64,000 bases of DNA, taken from positions 1 through 64,000 of the forward strand of contig JALCZJ010000009.1 of the NCBI GenBank assembly GCA_022690815.1, written 5' to 3'. Of the stretch, positions 44,500 to 54,264 are shown one piece after another; position 1 is the first letter of the stretch; every line of letters begins with the position of its first letter. Source of the stretch: Ferrimicrobium sp. Lineage in GTDB: Bacteria; Actinomycetota; Acidimicrobiia; Acidimicrobiales; Acidimicrobiaceae. The position numbers and the translations under genes were made by a program. The notes under the pieces are model-generated. The model ran no database searches. It was given only the letters and a program-made list of their open reading frames with translations, and was not told the DNA's origin.

Positions 44500-45125
44500 A
44501 GCGCCGTTCAACAACGACCGAGGACCCCGGCCAGGAGGTGATCGAAGCGACCGCGGAGCCCTGGTGAGAGAGCGTAACTACAAGAAGCTACGTCAGTACT
44601 CAGCGGAGGTCTCCGAGTTCTCCTACCGCAATGTCGCCAGTACGAATGACCAACGGGTCGTCGTAGTGCGCAAGAACATCTCGGTTGAGCGGCGAGACAA
44701 CGTACTCTTTGACGAGTACCGTTACCTGTTCTACATAACCAATGATCAGAAGATGACCCCAGGCGAGGTCGTCGCCAAGGCTCACCAGCGCTGTGACCAA
44801 GATAATCTGCACGCCCAGCTAAAGAGGGAGGTGCGTGCGTTTCACGCTTCGGTCAACACCTGCCAACTGGACCTACTTGTTGATGACGTCACTCGCCTGG
44901 ACACTGAAGGCCTGGTGTCCCTTACTTATACCAATCTCGCCTCGTTGGGACAACAAGCACAATGGTGAGCGTCGGCTCATGTTGGGGATGGAGTTTTACA
45001 CCTTCCGCCAGGCCTTTATCGAGATCCCCTGCCAGATCGTGAAGGGTGCTCGCCAGGTCCTCTGGCGTATCCTCGCCTGGAACCAATGGCTAGTGTTGCT
45101 CTTCCGCCTCGACGCCACCCCTTGA
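44500..45125 (+). pseudogene. IS1380-family transposase remnant
   Basis: The first frame reads ERNYKKLRQYSAEVSEFSYR, VVVVRKNISVERRDNVLFDE, YRYLFYITND and RCDQDNLHAQLK. After a frameshift near 44850 it continues ANWTYLLMTSLAWTLKAW, MEFYTFRQAFIEIPCQIV and RILAWNQWLVLLFRL, with a stop at 45125. These are ordered blocks of the C-terminal half of IS1380 transposases, including the acidic residue in the DQDN/NQEN block. The N-terminal half is gone, and a frameshift breaks the rest. Confidence 0.75.
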
Positions 45126-45575
45126 ATAGCAACAGTTTTTCCCTGCGCTGGGCCTCTGGCAAGGTCATGCCCGAGAACGACGTAGCCAAGCTGAAGATGC
45201 CCTCCAGGGTCGTCAGCACACCACGATCTACCCCTGGTAGCCCATCTCAACGTCTTAAGAGCCCGATTCTGCCTTCGATAGGTCCCCTCTGACACCACGA
45301 CAGTTCCCCCCGAGCGCAGGACCGCCTCTCTTCGCTTGTTTTAGGTCAGTTGATGTCAACTCCCATGGGGTTCTCCGATAGTCTGGGGGGGATGACATCT
45401 GAGCTGTACTCAGACTGAAACCTGAACCCAAATAGACAGGGGATGGGAGGATATAGCCTCGTCAACCCCGAGATCATAAGAGTCGATTCGTCTGCACCGA
45501 GTGGGAGTGATATGATGTCACTGCTGTGTCGGAATCTTGCCAGTCAAGAGGTGTTGGGGCTGCTATGGTCGTGTT
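45126..45575. other. Upstream region of ada-alkA
   Basis: No gene was recognised in this 450-base stretch. It holds the inverted repeat listed separately, and TATGAT at 45511-45516 is a possible -10 box without a clear -35 partner. Confidence 0.35.
45348..45361. promoter_or_regulatory. Perfect palindrome AGTTGATGTCAACT
   Basis: AGTTGA and TCAACT are separated by two bases about 215 bases before the ada-alkA gene. It could be an operator, but it does not resemble the known Ada box. Confidence 0.25.
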
Positions 45576-47081
45576 ATGCACGAGGATTTTGATTGGTGCT
45601 TTGGGGTTATCCAGTCCAAGGATGCCCGCTTTGACGGCTGGTTTGTAACTGCGGTAATCACCACTGGGATCTACTGTCGGCCGAGCTGTCCAGCTCGATC
45701 GCCTTTGGCTCGGAACTTAGCATTTTATCCGACTGCCGCAGCAGCACAGCAGGCGGGGTTCCGCGCCTGCAAGCGCTGTCGACCCGATGCGTCACCTGGC
45801 TCACCCGAATGGGATACTCGTCAGGATCTGGTCGCCAGGGCAATGCGGTTGATCGCAGACGGCGTGGTCGATCGCGAGGGCGTGGCCGGGCTGGCGTCCC
45901 GCGTCGGCTACAGCGCCCGCCAGTTGGAACGGCACCTCATGGCTGAGGTCGGTGCTGGGCCGCTTGCCCTCGCCCGGGCCAACAGAGCTCAGACTGCGCG
46001 GCTTCTCATCGAGACGACCACCATGACCTATTCCGATGTCGCGTTCGCAGCTGGATTCTCGAGCGTCCGCCAATTCAACGACACCGTGCGCTCGGTCTTT
46101 GCTTGCACGCCAACCGAATTGCGTGTGCGAGCCACCGGTCGTGGCACGCCGAGACCGACGATTGATTCCACGACTCCCGGCAGTTTGACCTTCCGCCTTT
46201 CGTTCCGTTCGCCGTTGGCGCCCGAGAGCCTCTTTGGTCACCTGGCAGCTACCGGTGTACCTGGATATGAGGAGGTCCGTGCTGGTGCCTATCGACGTAC
46301 GCTCCGGCTACCCAACGCCAACGGGATCGTCTCGCTTCGGCCACTCAGTGACCACGTGTCATGCCGGCTGGTCCTTCAGGACCTGCGTGATGTCCCCACT
46401 GCTATAGCAAGGTGCCGCCGGCTCCTCGACCTAGACTCCGATCCCGAGGCGTTCACTGCTGCCCTGTCCAACGATCCGGCGCTTTCCCGCGTGGTGGCTC
46501 ATTCGCCAGGCCGTCGAATTCCGCGCACCGTAGACGGAGCAGAGATGGCAGTTCGGGTTGTACTCGGTCAACAGGTATCAACCAAGGCAGCGCGTACCCA
46601 TGCTTCCCGCCTAGTAGCACAACACGGTACCCCGATCGATGATCCGGACGGTGGGTTGAGTCGAGTATTCCCGTCACCTCAGGCATTACAGAATCTTGAT
46701 CCAGAGGCACTGGCGATGCCGAGGGCGCGACGGACAGCACTAGTGGCCTTGGTCGGCGCGCTGGCCGATGGTTCGGTTGAGCTTGATGCTGGCGCAGACA
46801 GTAGGCGTGCCCGTCACCACCTAGCGGAACTGCCTGGTATCGGCCCGTGGTCGGTTGAGCTCATCGCTATGCGAGCGCTTGGCGATCCAGATGCGTTTCC
46901 GGCTACCGATATGGGCGTGGTGAAGGGTGCTGCGGCGCTTGACCTGCCTGTGAGTCCTGCGGCACTGGTGGCTCACAGTCGACGGTGGCAGCCATGGCGG
47001 TCCTATGCTGTGCAATATTTATGGGCCACCCAGGATCATCCGATCAACCGTTGGCCACAGGGAGAGGCAACATGCAAGTGA
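45576..47081 (+). CDS. Ada-AlkA fusion: methyl-DNA-responsive regulator and 3-methyladenine glycosylase
   Basis: From ATG 45576 the protein has 501 residues. The N-terminal Ada domain has the zinc site that accepts methyl groups from phosphotriesters (Cys 34, 38, 65, 68 in YCRPSCPARSP and ACKRCRP). An AraC-type DNA-binding domain follows (about 95-190, GYSARQLERHL and DVAFAAGFSSVRQFNDTVR). The C-terminal AlkA domain (about 205-495) has the helix-hairpin-helix LPGIGPWSVELIAMRALGDP and the catalytic Asp near 445 in FPATDMGV. It would sense methylation, activate its own operon and cut out alkylated bases. This Ada-AlkA layout is known in actinobacteria. The next gene, ogt, overlaps it. Confidence 0.88.
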   Translation: MHEDFDWCFGVIQSKDARFDGWFVTAVITTGIYCRPSCPARSPLARNLAFYPTAAAAQQAGFRACKRCRPDASPGSPEWDTRQDLVARAMRLIADGVVDREGVAGLASRVGYSARQLERHLMAEVGAGPLALARANRAQTARLLIETTTMTYSDVAFAAGFSSVRQFNDTVRSVFACTPTELRVRATGRGTPRPTIDSTTPGSLTFRLSFRSPLAPESLFGHLAATGVPGYEEVRAGAYRRTLRLPNANGIVSLRPLSDHVSCRLVLQDLRDVPTAIARCRRLLDLDSDPEAFTAALSNDPALSRVVAHSPGRRIPRTVDGAEMAVRVVLGQQVSTKAARTHASRLVAQHGTPIDDPDGGLSRVFPSPQALQNLDPEALAMPRARRTALVALVGALADGSVELDAGADSRRARHHLAELPGIGPWSVELIAMRALGDPDAFPATDMGVVKGAAALDLPVSPAALVAHSRRWQPWRSYAVQYLWATQDHPINRWPQGEATCK

Positions 47082-47548
47082 TCCGGTATCGAACTCTCGA
47101 TAGTCCAGTCGGCCTCATCACACTTGCTGGACTAAGAGAGTGCATTACCAATCTGGTGATGGAGAATGCGGCCCATCCACCAGCATCTCGGAACCAGTGG
47201 GTAAAGGATGCTGATGCCTTTCCTCACGTGGTCGCTCAACTCGAGGCGTACTTCCGAGGCGAGCCAACCGACTTTGATGTTGCACTGGCACCTACTGGCA
47301 CCAACTTCCAGTGTCGGGTATGGGATGCCCTGCGCGAGATCCCATACGGCGAGACCCGCTCCTATGGCGAGATCGCCCACAGTATCGGCCAGCCAGCCGC
47401 AGCGCGGGCTGTGGGGATGGCTAACGGTCGTAATCCGATCGCTATTATCGTTCCCTGTCATCGGGTGATTGGAGCCAACGGAGACCTAACCGGGTACGCC
47501 GGAGGATTGAGTGCCAAACGTGTCCTGCTTCAGCTGGAGGCGGGATAG
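47072..47548 (+). CDS. ogt: O6-methylguanine-DNA methyltransferase
   Basis: This suicide enzyme moves the methyl group from O6-methylguanine to its own cysteine. The 158-residue protein has the active site IIVPCHRVIG (Cys near 129), preceded by the DNA-binding RAVGMANGRNP and the helix-turn-helix GETRSYGEIAHSIGQPAAAR. The ATG at 47072 follows GGGAGAGG and overlaps the end of ada-alkA by ten bases, so both repair genes are co-translated. The length fits Ogt or the C-terminal half of Ada, which here is split off as its own gene. Confidence 0.92.
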   Translation: MQVIRYRTLDSPVGLITLAGLRECITNLVMENAAHPPASRNQWVKDADAFPHVVAQLEAYFRGEPTDFDVALAPTGTNFQCRVWDALREIPYGETRSYGEIAHSIGQPAAARAVGMANGRNPIAIIVPCHRVIGANGDLTGYAGGLSAKRVLLQLEAG

Positions 47549-47599
47549 TTTCCTCGTGATACGACCGCTCGTCTGCTAGCGTGCCTACTCAGAAGTTCC

Positions 47600-48560
47600 A
47601 TTCGTACCTATTGGGCCCAGCTATCTCTCCACAGCGGCGAGAGTCTCGTCGGCACTCTTGGTCCAGATGAGGGGCTTGGGGTGTTCGTTCTGGGCTTTGA
47701 CCCACTTAGTAATCACGCTGTTGAGTTCGCTCATGCGGGGATGAACCTGCGCTATAGGTACCCGGTGGTAAGGGCTTGGAACCAACACTTGGCTTGGAAC
47801 ATCTCAGGACGCGGGCGTGAAGTAGGGTACATCGCGGGGGTGCACGGGGCAAGGTTTGCACCTGGACGGATTGTTGGAGCTTTGCGTCATCAATGGGGAC
47901 AAGATGGACTTGGAGGCTCTTTGGGTACTCATCTTGTCGATGAACTCTAAGAGCTAAATTGAACCCGATGGCCCTCTTGGGCAACCGCCGGTAAGACCTT
48001 GCCTGATGCGATATCGAGAGCGCACGTGATAGTTGCTGATGCCGCCCACGCTTGTGCCCGCACCTTTGACGCAAGAGAACCCCTGGAAATAGAGCATGGA
48101 CTGGGTACGATTGGGGGCCTGCACCTGGGTCGACACGAGAGGACGATGGTGCGCTTCCAGGGGACACAGATAGATGCCAGCAATGCCTTGTGACCCATTC
48201 GCATGAACTCCTCGGTCATCAGATACCGTGGAGGTCTCAACCAGGATCCAATCCAAAGGTTGACCTACACATCCGCTCAGCCTCCGCGCCAACACACGCC
48301 GGCGAGGGCTGTGATGGTGTTCATGCGTTCATCAATCCAATGGATTGGTCGTGGTGATGGGCGTTGATGGGTGTTGGCGATCTCGTCGTCTTTGGTGGGT
48401 CCTTGAAGCCTCCAGATCTTGGAGCATCTGAACCCCAAACAACGAGAACCGTCACCTCCACCCATCTCCTGTTTGCAATCGATAGAGAGCGTGTTGTCAC
48501 AATCGCGATGGTTCTTGTCCCTTCATCTGCCAACCATGCGATCATCCAAGATGATCGTGG
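47600..48560 (-). pseudogene. IS630-family transposase remnant, copy 3
   Basis: Minus-strand pieces match the other copies in order: MIAWLADEGTRTIAIVTTRS (N-terminal helix-turn-helix), DDEIANTHQRPSPRPIHWID, the LGW-like block, SPGSAPSSSRVDPGAGPQSY, ALDIASGKVLP, and the WTKSADETL-like end near 47650. It is the most complete in outline, with both ends present, but the most decayed in detail. Every block is in another frame. It lies directly behind ogt, in the opposite direction. Confidence 0.7.
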
Positions 48561-48806
48561 CTCTGCCCACCTTGGCCCGTGGAGGCGTTGTGTAACAGAT
48601 GAGGGCTAAGAGATGCTCTCGCTCCTCCTTGTGTGAGCGTCATGTGAGCAAGATCGGATGCCCACCGACCTTCGGTGTCGGCTCCTCTGTTGTAAGGTAC
48701 TTTTCCTCATCTCTGATCACCGGGCATCTCCTGGAGCAGATGCCAACGAGGATCACCAGGCGTACGGGTTGAAAAATCTCATTGAGGGGGTTTCTGAGAG
48801 GGGACG
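48561..48806. other. No gene seen
   Basis: No coding frame was recognised between the IS630 remnant and the DUF1707 gene. Confidence 0.35.
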
Positions 48807-49382
48807 CTAATGCCGTCTACCGACAACAGCGACGGAGCCCAACAACGCTAAGCCTGTGACCTCAACCGTGATGGGACCGTTGGAGCGTACTCGTCGGCTC
48901 AGCCGCTTCGACCCCAACACTGCAAGGCCGCCAAGGTGTGCACGCTGTTCGGGACCAAGCACAACTTTCGTCGAACCAAAAAGCGAAATTGCAACGATCC
49001 TTCGGCGCTGTGTCACAGATAACCCTGAAAGATCAACCAGCGACGAACCAAAAATCGCGACAACCACTGTTCTAGTAGAACGCGGGGCAAGCGATTGGCT
49101 GCCAAAGATGGACAGGGCAAACTTGGTCCCCGACGTCATGGCCTCGCCTGGTCCCGGCAGCATTGGTCGCTCAAGGCCTACGCTCGCGCCACCAACACCC
49201 GTGATATCGATATCAGCAAGCACGACACGTAAGTCGCCATGGGTTCGTGCCACAAGCACTGCATCGACGCGGTCCCCAAACTCCGATCGGTCGAGACGCC
49301 CCTCGGACAACGCCTCCCTCAACTTCAAAACGGCACGATCTCGATCATCATCAGAGCAGCGCTGATCGAGTTCATCCCCCAT
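48807..49382 (-). CDS. DUF1707 protein with LiaF-like C-terminal domain
   Basis: The 191-residue protein begins with a DUF1707 (SHOCT-like) domain: RCSDDDRDRAVLKLREALSE, GRLDRSEFGDRVDAVLVART and HGDLRVVLADID. The second half (about 85-190) consists of beta repeats with IFGSQ, AIFGSSLVDLSG, SLFGSTKVVLG, VLGSKRLS and LLGSVAVVGRR, the pattern of LiaF-type domains (cell wall-active antibiotics response). There is no membrane helix. Such proteins are common in actinobacteria, and their function is unclear; they may respond to envelope stress. Confidence 0.75.
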   Translation of the reverse strand: MGDELDQRCSDDDRDRAVLKLREALSEGRLDRSEFGDRVDAVLVARTHGDLRVVLADIDITGVGGASVGLERPMLPGPGEAMTSGTKFALSIFGSQSLAPRSTRTVVVAIFGSSLVDLSGLSVTQRRRIVAISLFGSTKVVLGPEQRAHLGGLAVLGSKRLSRRVRSNGPITVEVTGLALLGSVAVVGRRH

Positions 49383-49939
49383 TGCGATAGATGCTAGACG
49401 AATGTCATCGCTGAACTTGACGGACTCTCGGCCATGGTTTACGGTCTGTGGACGGACGTGGTTGTACCATGAACTACGCGACAGCTGGTTAAACGAACAA
49501 CGTAGCGAACAAGATCGCCTGCCCCATCAATGACGGTTGGGCATATGCGATAGCCACCGGCGGTGATGACACCGTAGAGAACAAACCCTATCTCTGCTTG
49601 GTCTCAACGCGTGTGCGACCTCCCAACTTCCTGTACACGAAACTACCTGCCTGATTCGATACCCCTGAGCCACGACATGGCATTGTTGGAGAACACCAAC
49701 TGGCAAGCCACGACTACAGTTGGTCCACGCCACCGGGCAATCGTTACGCACATGAGACCAGTAGGTGGCGATCGTACCATCGGCCTGGGATCACCTTCAT
49801 GCCAAACGCCATCCGCACAGCCACACCCGCTGCGACCATGGTTGGGCTGCGCGGTCTAGACACTCACACGGGTCGTTCGTGATCGACAAGCCCTCCCTAC
49901 CAGTAGGATCTCTCAGACATGGATATGGAGGGATAGCCG
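49383..49939. other. No gene recognised
   Basis: This 557-base divergent gap has short frames on both strands, none familiar. The promoters of the two neighbours should lie here. Confidence 0.35.
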
Positions 49940-50878
49940 ATGAGGATCATTGCCATCGAAGAGCACTTCGCCCCACGAGACCTTGAGGCAGAACGAGGTG
50001 GATCGACAAGATACCCAGGCGAACTTGGCGATCGCCTCGATGATGTCGAAGAGCAACGCATCGCCGATATGGATCGCAATGGCATCTCATTTCAAGTACT
50101 CGCCTCGACACCACCCAATGCTCAAAATGCTTCAGAGGCTAGGAGGTGGAACGATAGGCTTGCTACCATCATCGCTGCTCATCCCGATCGCTTTGGAGGA
50201 TTTGCGGCCTTAGCAACGCCCGAACCAGAGTCCTGCCCGGCCGAACTCGAGCGAGCCGTCAAGGACCTCGGATTCTTAGGTGCCATGATCCATGGTCATG
50301 CCAACGGAGTGTTCTGCGACTCACCGGCCCTCAACCCCACCTTCGCCAAAGCCGAGGAGCTCGGCGTTCCGATCTACCTGCATCCCACCCCGCCAGTACC
50401 GGCGGTGTTTGCCGCCTATTACAGCGACCTCAAACCTGAGGTCGCACAGGTGCTCTCGACTAGTGGTTGGGGGTGGCACGCGGAAACCGGCCTGCACGCC
50501 TTGCGTCTTATCGTGGCTGGCGTGTTCGAACGGTTCCCACACCTTCAGATCATCATCGGCCACATGGGCGAAAACGTACCATTTTCTCTTGCCAGGGCGG
50601 AGGCGACGCTTGGGCGAGTGACTCCCGAGCTCACGCGCTCAATCAGCCAGACGTTTTGCGAAAACTTCTACATCACGACATCGGGTTACTTTACGATCCC
50701 TCCGTTGCTATGTGCAACGATGATCGTGGGCGTCGACCGACTCATCTTCTCAGTTGACTATCCGTTTGCCCGCAACGAAGATGCTCGGGCCTTTCTCGAT
50801 TCCATGCCTCTTTCTCTTGCAGACCGTCACAAGATCGCTCATCAAAATGTCGAACACTTGTTGGCCATCCATCCTTGA
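49940..50878 (+). CDS. Amidohydrolase-2 family protein (ACMSD/resorcylate decarboxylase-like)
   Basis: The 312-residue TIM-barrel protein starts MRIIAIEEHFAPRD, where the usual H-x-H metal motif is replaced by E-E-H, as in gamma-resorcylate decarboxylases. Further metal residues are His in PIYLHPTPPVP, His in IIIGHMGENVPF and Asp in FSVDYPFARNEDA. RIADMDRNGISFQVLASTPP is also typical. Members decarboxylate hydroxylated benzoates or hydrolyse ring compounds with zinc or manganese. GGAGGG lies before the ATG. With the homogentisate genes 8-13 kb away, a role in aromatic metabolism is plausible but not shown. Confidence 0.78.
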   Translation: MRIIAIEEHFAPRDLEAERGGSTRYPGELGDRLDDVEEQRIADMDRNGISFQVLASTPPNAQNASEARRWNDRLATIIAAHPDRFGGFAALATPEPESCPAELERAVKDLGFLGAMIHGHANGVFCDSPALNPTFAKAEELGVPIYLHPTPPVPAVFAAYYSDLKPEVAQVLSTSGWGWHAETGLHALRLIVAGVFERFPHLQIIIGHMGENVPFSLARAEATLGRVTPELTRSISQTFCENFYITTSGYFTIPPLLCATMIVGVDRLIFSVDYPFARNEDARAFLDSMPLSLADRHKIAHQNVEHLLAIHP

Positions 50879-51684
50879 GCAAGCACAAGTTACCGCCCAA
50901 ACTAACGATCACCAATGGTCTGGCTTCCTCGGACGCTCGAGCCAGGCTGCCTGCGACGACATCCAGCCTCGACCCCCTCTCAGTACCCAGCGCATCGATT
51001 ACCGCCTTTCATCAAATGCCCATCCATCCGATACCGCACTAGACCGGTACTACCAATCGTTTGGCGTGTCCGGCTCGCGCGCATCCAAGTAGTGTGCCTG
51101 ACACTTGTGCGCCAGCACGTGCATCTCAGATCTGTGAGCGTGGCTCCTCGTGATGGAAGGAGTACATGCTCGCTGCAGCGATCGTCACAGCGACGCAACC
51201 ACACAGAGCTGGCCAACAAAGGGGCATGAAACCGATCCAGAGCAACAGGTTCAGTCACCAGACCACGCTCAAGGGGCTGTCCAGGCCGACACACTGTGAC
51301 AGCATCTCGACGATATCATCGGTCTGCTGGCTCTGCGTCCTATCGGCTCACACCAGTTCCAGAACGTCCTGCCGTCCGAGCCCCCACCTTGCGCAAAGGC
51401 CAACTGAGCCGACACGGCGTGACCAGGCCCTCCCTCGAGCCGCGGCTCGCGCCGTGAGCTCCGAGGGAATACACTCGCCACTGCAGTCAACTTGCAGCCT
51501 GGGCCATGTCTAAGGCCACGGTAGGCTCGTGGTCGGCAAAGAATGAGCACCGAGCACAAGCAGAGCCCCAACCCAATCCGAGGCCATCGCATGGAGGACC
51601 AGGGCCCTCATCAAAGCGGCCGGCCGGCCCCTTGCGCGTGATGCCCATCGTTGACAGCCAAGCGCGTCCAGAGTTTGTTCGGTG
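50879..51684. other. No gene recognised
   Basis: This 806-base gap lies between convergent genes. Several 60-115-codon frames exist on both strands, but they overlap each other and none resembles a protein I know. A decayed gene is possible. Confidence 0.35.
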
Positions 51685-52458
51685 TTAACCGAGATCGATG
51701 GACTCGCCGTGGCGTCCCACCCCATTGGTGAACCTGGTGGCACCCTCGGCGCCTTCCGCCGCAAAGGAGCGGCGGCCGTAGCCAAACTCATTCCCAAGCG
51801 CCGCCACGAACTCAAGGTCAAGACCCTCATAGACCGACGCCCTATCGTTTCGCAGGCAGAGTTGGGGGAACCGGGCAATCTCGCGAGCCAGGTCAATCGC
51901 TATTTGCAGCGCTCGACCGCTCGGGGCCACTCGGCTCACCAAGCCCATCCCCAATGCCTCCTCAGCGCCGACTGCACGGCCAGTCAGAATGAGATCAAGC
52001 GCTCGGCCTAGTCCGACGATTCTCGGCAACCGTACTGTGCCGCCGTCGACGAGCGGGACACCAAAGCGGCGACAGAAGACCCCGACAACCGCCGTCGATG
52101 CCATCACCCGCAGATCGCACCAGAGCGCGAGCTCCAAACCACCTGCTACTGCGTAACCCTCAATGGCAGCAATTGTCGGCTTGCTCAACTGTAACCGGGT
52201 GGGTCCGAGGGGTCCCGGACCGTCTTCGTCGAGCCGATTCGCATGGCCCGCCGCGATCGCCTTGAGGTCTGCTCCAGCACAAAATGTACCGCCAGAGCCC
52301 GTCAGGATGGCGACGTGAACCTTTGGATCGTGTTCGAAGGTAAGAAACGTCTCCTCTAGCCAATCCGCAGTTGTTCGATCGATCGCGTTTCTTGCCTCGG
52401 GACGGTTGATGGTAACAATGCGGACTACGTCGTCGTCTCGAACCTCAATATCCGCCAT
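51685..52458 (-). CDS. Enoyl-CoA hydratase/isomerase family protein
   Basis: The 257-residue crotonase-fold protein has the oxyanion segments TGSGGTFCAGADLKAIAAG and EGYAVAGGLELALWCDLRVM, with Glu in GLELAL at the place of one hydratase catalytic glutamate. The second glutamate, normally in a QPE or KPE context before GGT.RL, is not seen; the sequence reads FCRRFGVPLVDGGTVRLPRI. It may therefore be an isomerase, hydrolase or a weak hydratase. The ATG at 52458 follows GGGGAG and is preferred over the upstream GTG and TTG. It stands alone. Confidence 0.8.
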   Translation of the reverse strand: MADIEVRDDDVVRIVTINRPEARNAIDRTTADWLEETFLTFEHDPKVHVAILTGSGGTFCAGADLKAIAAGHANRLDEDGPGPLGPTRLQLSKPTIAAIEGYAVAGGLELALWCDLRVMASTAVVGVFCRRFGVPLVDGGTVRLPRIVGLGRALDLILTGRAVGAEEALGMGLVSRVAPSGRALQIAIDLAREIARFPQLCLRNDRASVYEGLDLEFVAALGNEFGYGRRSFAAEGAEGATRFTNGVGRHGESIDLG

Positions 52459-52653
52459 CACCAACTCCCCTCGTGATAGACATAACCCCTTACCAATCCT
52501 TCCAACCTAGCGGTGGCGTTGCCTCCAGCTCGGCACCGACGAGCAAGTGGCGTCCGATCGCGACGCTCCACTAGGCTGCCGAGTGGTGATGGAGTTCACC
52601 TACGGTTCTTTCACTAATGACTCCTACGGCGAACTGCGAGAGGACGGAGTTAC

Positions 52654-54264
52654 TTGTCCAAGGCGTACCTGAGAGAACTCATCAAACGAGAACCGAACAC
52701 GACCTGGACAACAAGCCAGCTCGTTGGGCACACGCTCACTGATCTCAGCCCCAAAGGTGAACCCAAGAGCCTCCTAGGCCCTCGCGATCAACTGGGAGAT
52801 CCGATCCCCCCAGGGGTCCTTGTCGATCTGGCGCTTGACAGGCTCTTTGGGGCCATCACCCATGGACTCGAAGCCTTCGATCTGTATCCGTTGTTCACAA
52901 CACCGCTCATCTCTTGCGAGGCAATCCGCTTTCGCCAGGCTATCGCAGGCGACCTCCTCGACCCTGGTGGTCGCGCCCCGATTCTCCTCCTCCTTGAGGG
53001 TATCGAACGGGTCGAACTCTTGCTCAAAGCGATGCAGGGGGGTCGGCAGTCATTGAACAAGCAGCGCTGGCTCCTTGATGCCATCATCGTCTATACCGAG
53101 ACCATGCAGGCCGTTGTGGCACAACTCGATACCGTCACATGGCAATCCGCAGGTCTCAAAGGTCTCGCAGCATCACTTCGCGACGCCGTAAGCACCGAAC
53201 ACTTTGGTGAACTCTCAAACGATGCCCATGCGGTCAGCGCGGCGCTCGATGCCATCAGCTATCGGCTCATCCTAGAAGATAGTGCCATCACCGTGGAGCC
53301 GAGCGATTCAGATGACACAAGGTATCGCGATCACCTCCTGGAGTTGTTTTCTCGTTTTGGCGACTCCAGTGGTTCTGAACCACCGACGCAGCTACGACGA
53401 CGCTCGAGCACCCACATCGACGACCAGATCCTTGTCATCGTCTCACACCTGTTCCCCGAGGAATTCTCGAAGCTCGCGACCTTCCCAGGTGCCCATGAGC
53501 GCTTTCTCATCCCTTGGATTCCGCGTATAGAACGTGAACTCGCCTTCTATCTCGCCTGGATCGAGGAGCTCCTAGCGCTACAAGCACAAGGTCTTCCTTG
53601 GACGCTTCCGAATGTGAACAGCACACCAGGGCTCCAACGAGCCGATGAGGTATACGATCTGGCGCTCGCTCATGACCTCGTGAGCTCCAACTCAACACCA
53701 GTAACAAACTCCTTTGAGCTCACCGGCGACGAGACCGTCATCGTTGTGACCGGTCCGAACGATGGTGGAAAGACTACCTATGCCCGTTCAATCGGTCAAC
53801 TTTATTGCATTGGTGCCCTTGGGCTTCCGGTCGGAGCGCGACGCGCTACCATCACGCGCGCCCCAATGGTTGCCACCGTCTTCTCAGAGCAAGAGGCGAC
53901 CGATCGCCTTCAAGGACGCCTTGAAAGCGAAATCCAGCGCGTCCGCTCCTTCTTCGAGCTAGCAAAGGAACAGTCCTTGCTCATCGCTAATGAGGTCTTT
54001 AGCTCCACGAGCGTCGACGATGCGGCCCAGCTTGGACGGCTCCTCATCGATCGGTGCAACGAGCGCAACCTTCGATGCATCTTCGTCACGTTCGTCGACG
54101 AACTCGCCCGTCCTGAGTCCGGCGTCGTTTCACTGGTAGCCATGGTCGACGAGGATACGCACCTACCCAGCCACCGCCTCCAACGGCGACCCCCGCAAGG
54201 AAGGGCCCTCGCGCTTGAGCTCGCCTTACGTTATGGACTCATCAAGGCAACAGATAATGATTGA
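52654..54264 (+). CDS. MutS-like ATPase 1 (no mismatch-recognition domain)
   Basis: The 536-residue protein starts with TTG behind GGAG. Residues about 1-350 are helical, resembling the lever/clamp part of MutS. The C-terminal ATPase domain has Walker A VTGPNDGGKTTYARSIGQLY (about 365-384), Walker B LLIANEVFSSTSVDDAA (about 442-458) and a FVTFVDELA strand. The usual MutS signature DELGRGTS reads NEVFSSTS, with Asn for the first Asp. Domains I and II, which read mismatches, are absent. It is followed, with an eight-base overlap, by a second protein of the same kind, so the two probably form a heterodimer. Its DNA substrate and pathway are unknown. Confidence 0.75.
   Translation: MSKAYLRELIKREPNTTWTTSQLVGHTLTDLSPKGEPKSLLGPRDQLGDPIPPGVLVDLALDRLFGAITHGLEAFDLYPLFTTPLISCEAIRFRQAIAGDLLDPGGRAPILLLLEGIERVELLLKAMQGGRQSLNKQRWLLDAIIVYTETMQAVVAQLDTVTWQSAGLKGLAASLRDAVSTEHFGELSNDAHAVSAALDAISYRLILEDSAITVEPSDSDDTRYRDHLLELFSRFGDSSGSEPPTQLRRRSSTHIDDQILVIVSHLFPEEFSKLATFPGAHERFLIPWIPRIERELAFYLAWIEELLALQAQGLPWTLPNVNSTPGLQRADEVYDLALAHDLVSSNSTPVTNSFELTGDETVIVVTGPNDGGKTTYARSIGQLYCIGALGLPVGARRATITRAPMVATVFSEQEATDRLQGRLESEIQRVRSFFELAKEQSLLIANEVFSSTSVDDAAQLGRLLIDRCNERNLRCIFVTFVDELARPESGVVSLVAMVDEDTHLPSHRLQRRPPQGRALALELALRYGLIKATDND

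Noticed and set aside
50980-51592. Overlapping frames of 100-115 codons in the gap after the amidohydrolase
   Set aside because: They overlap on both strands, lack ribosome sites and resemble nothing known.
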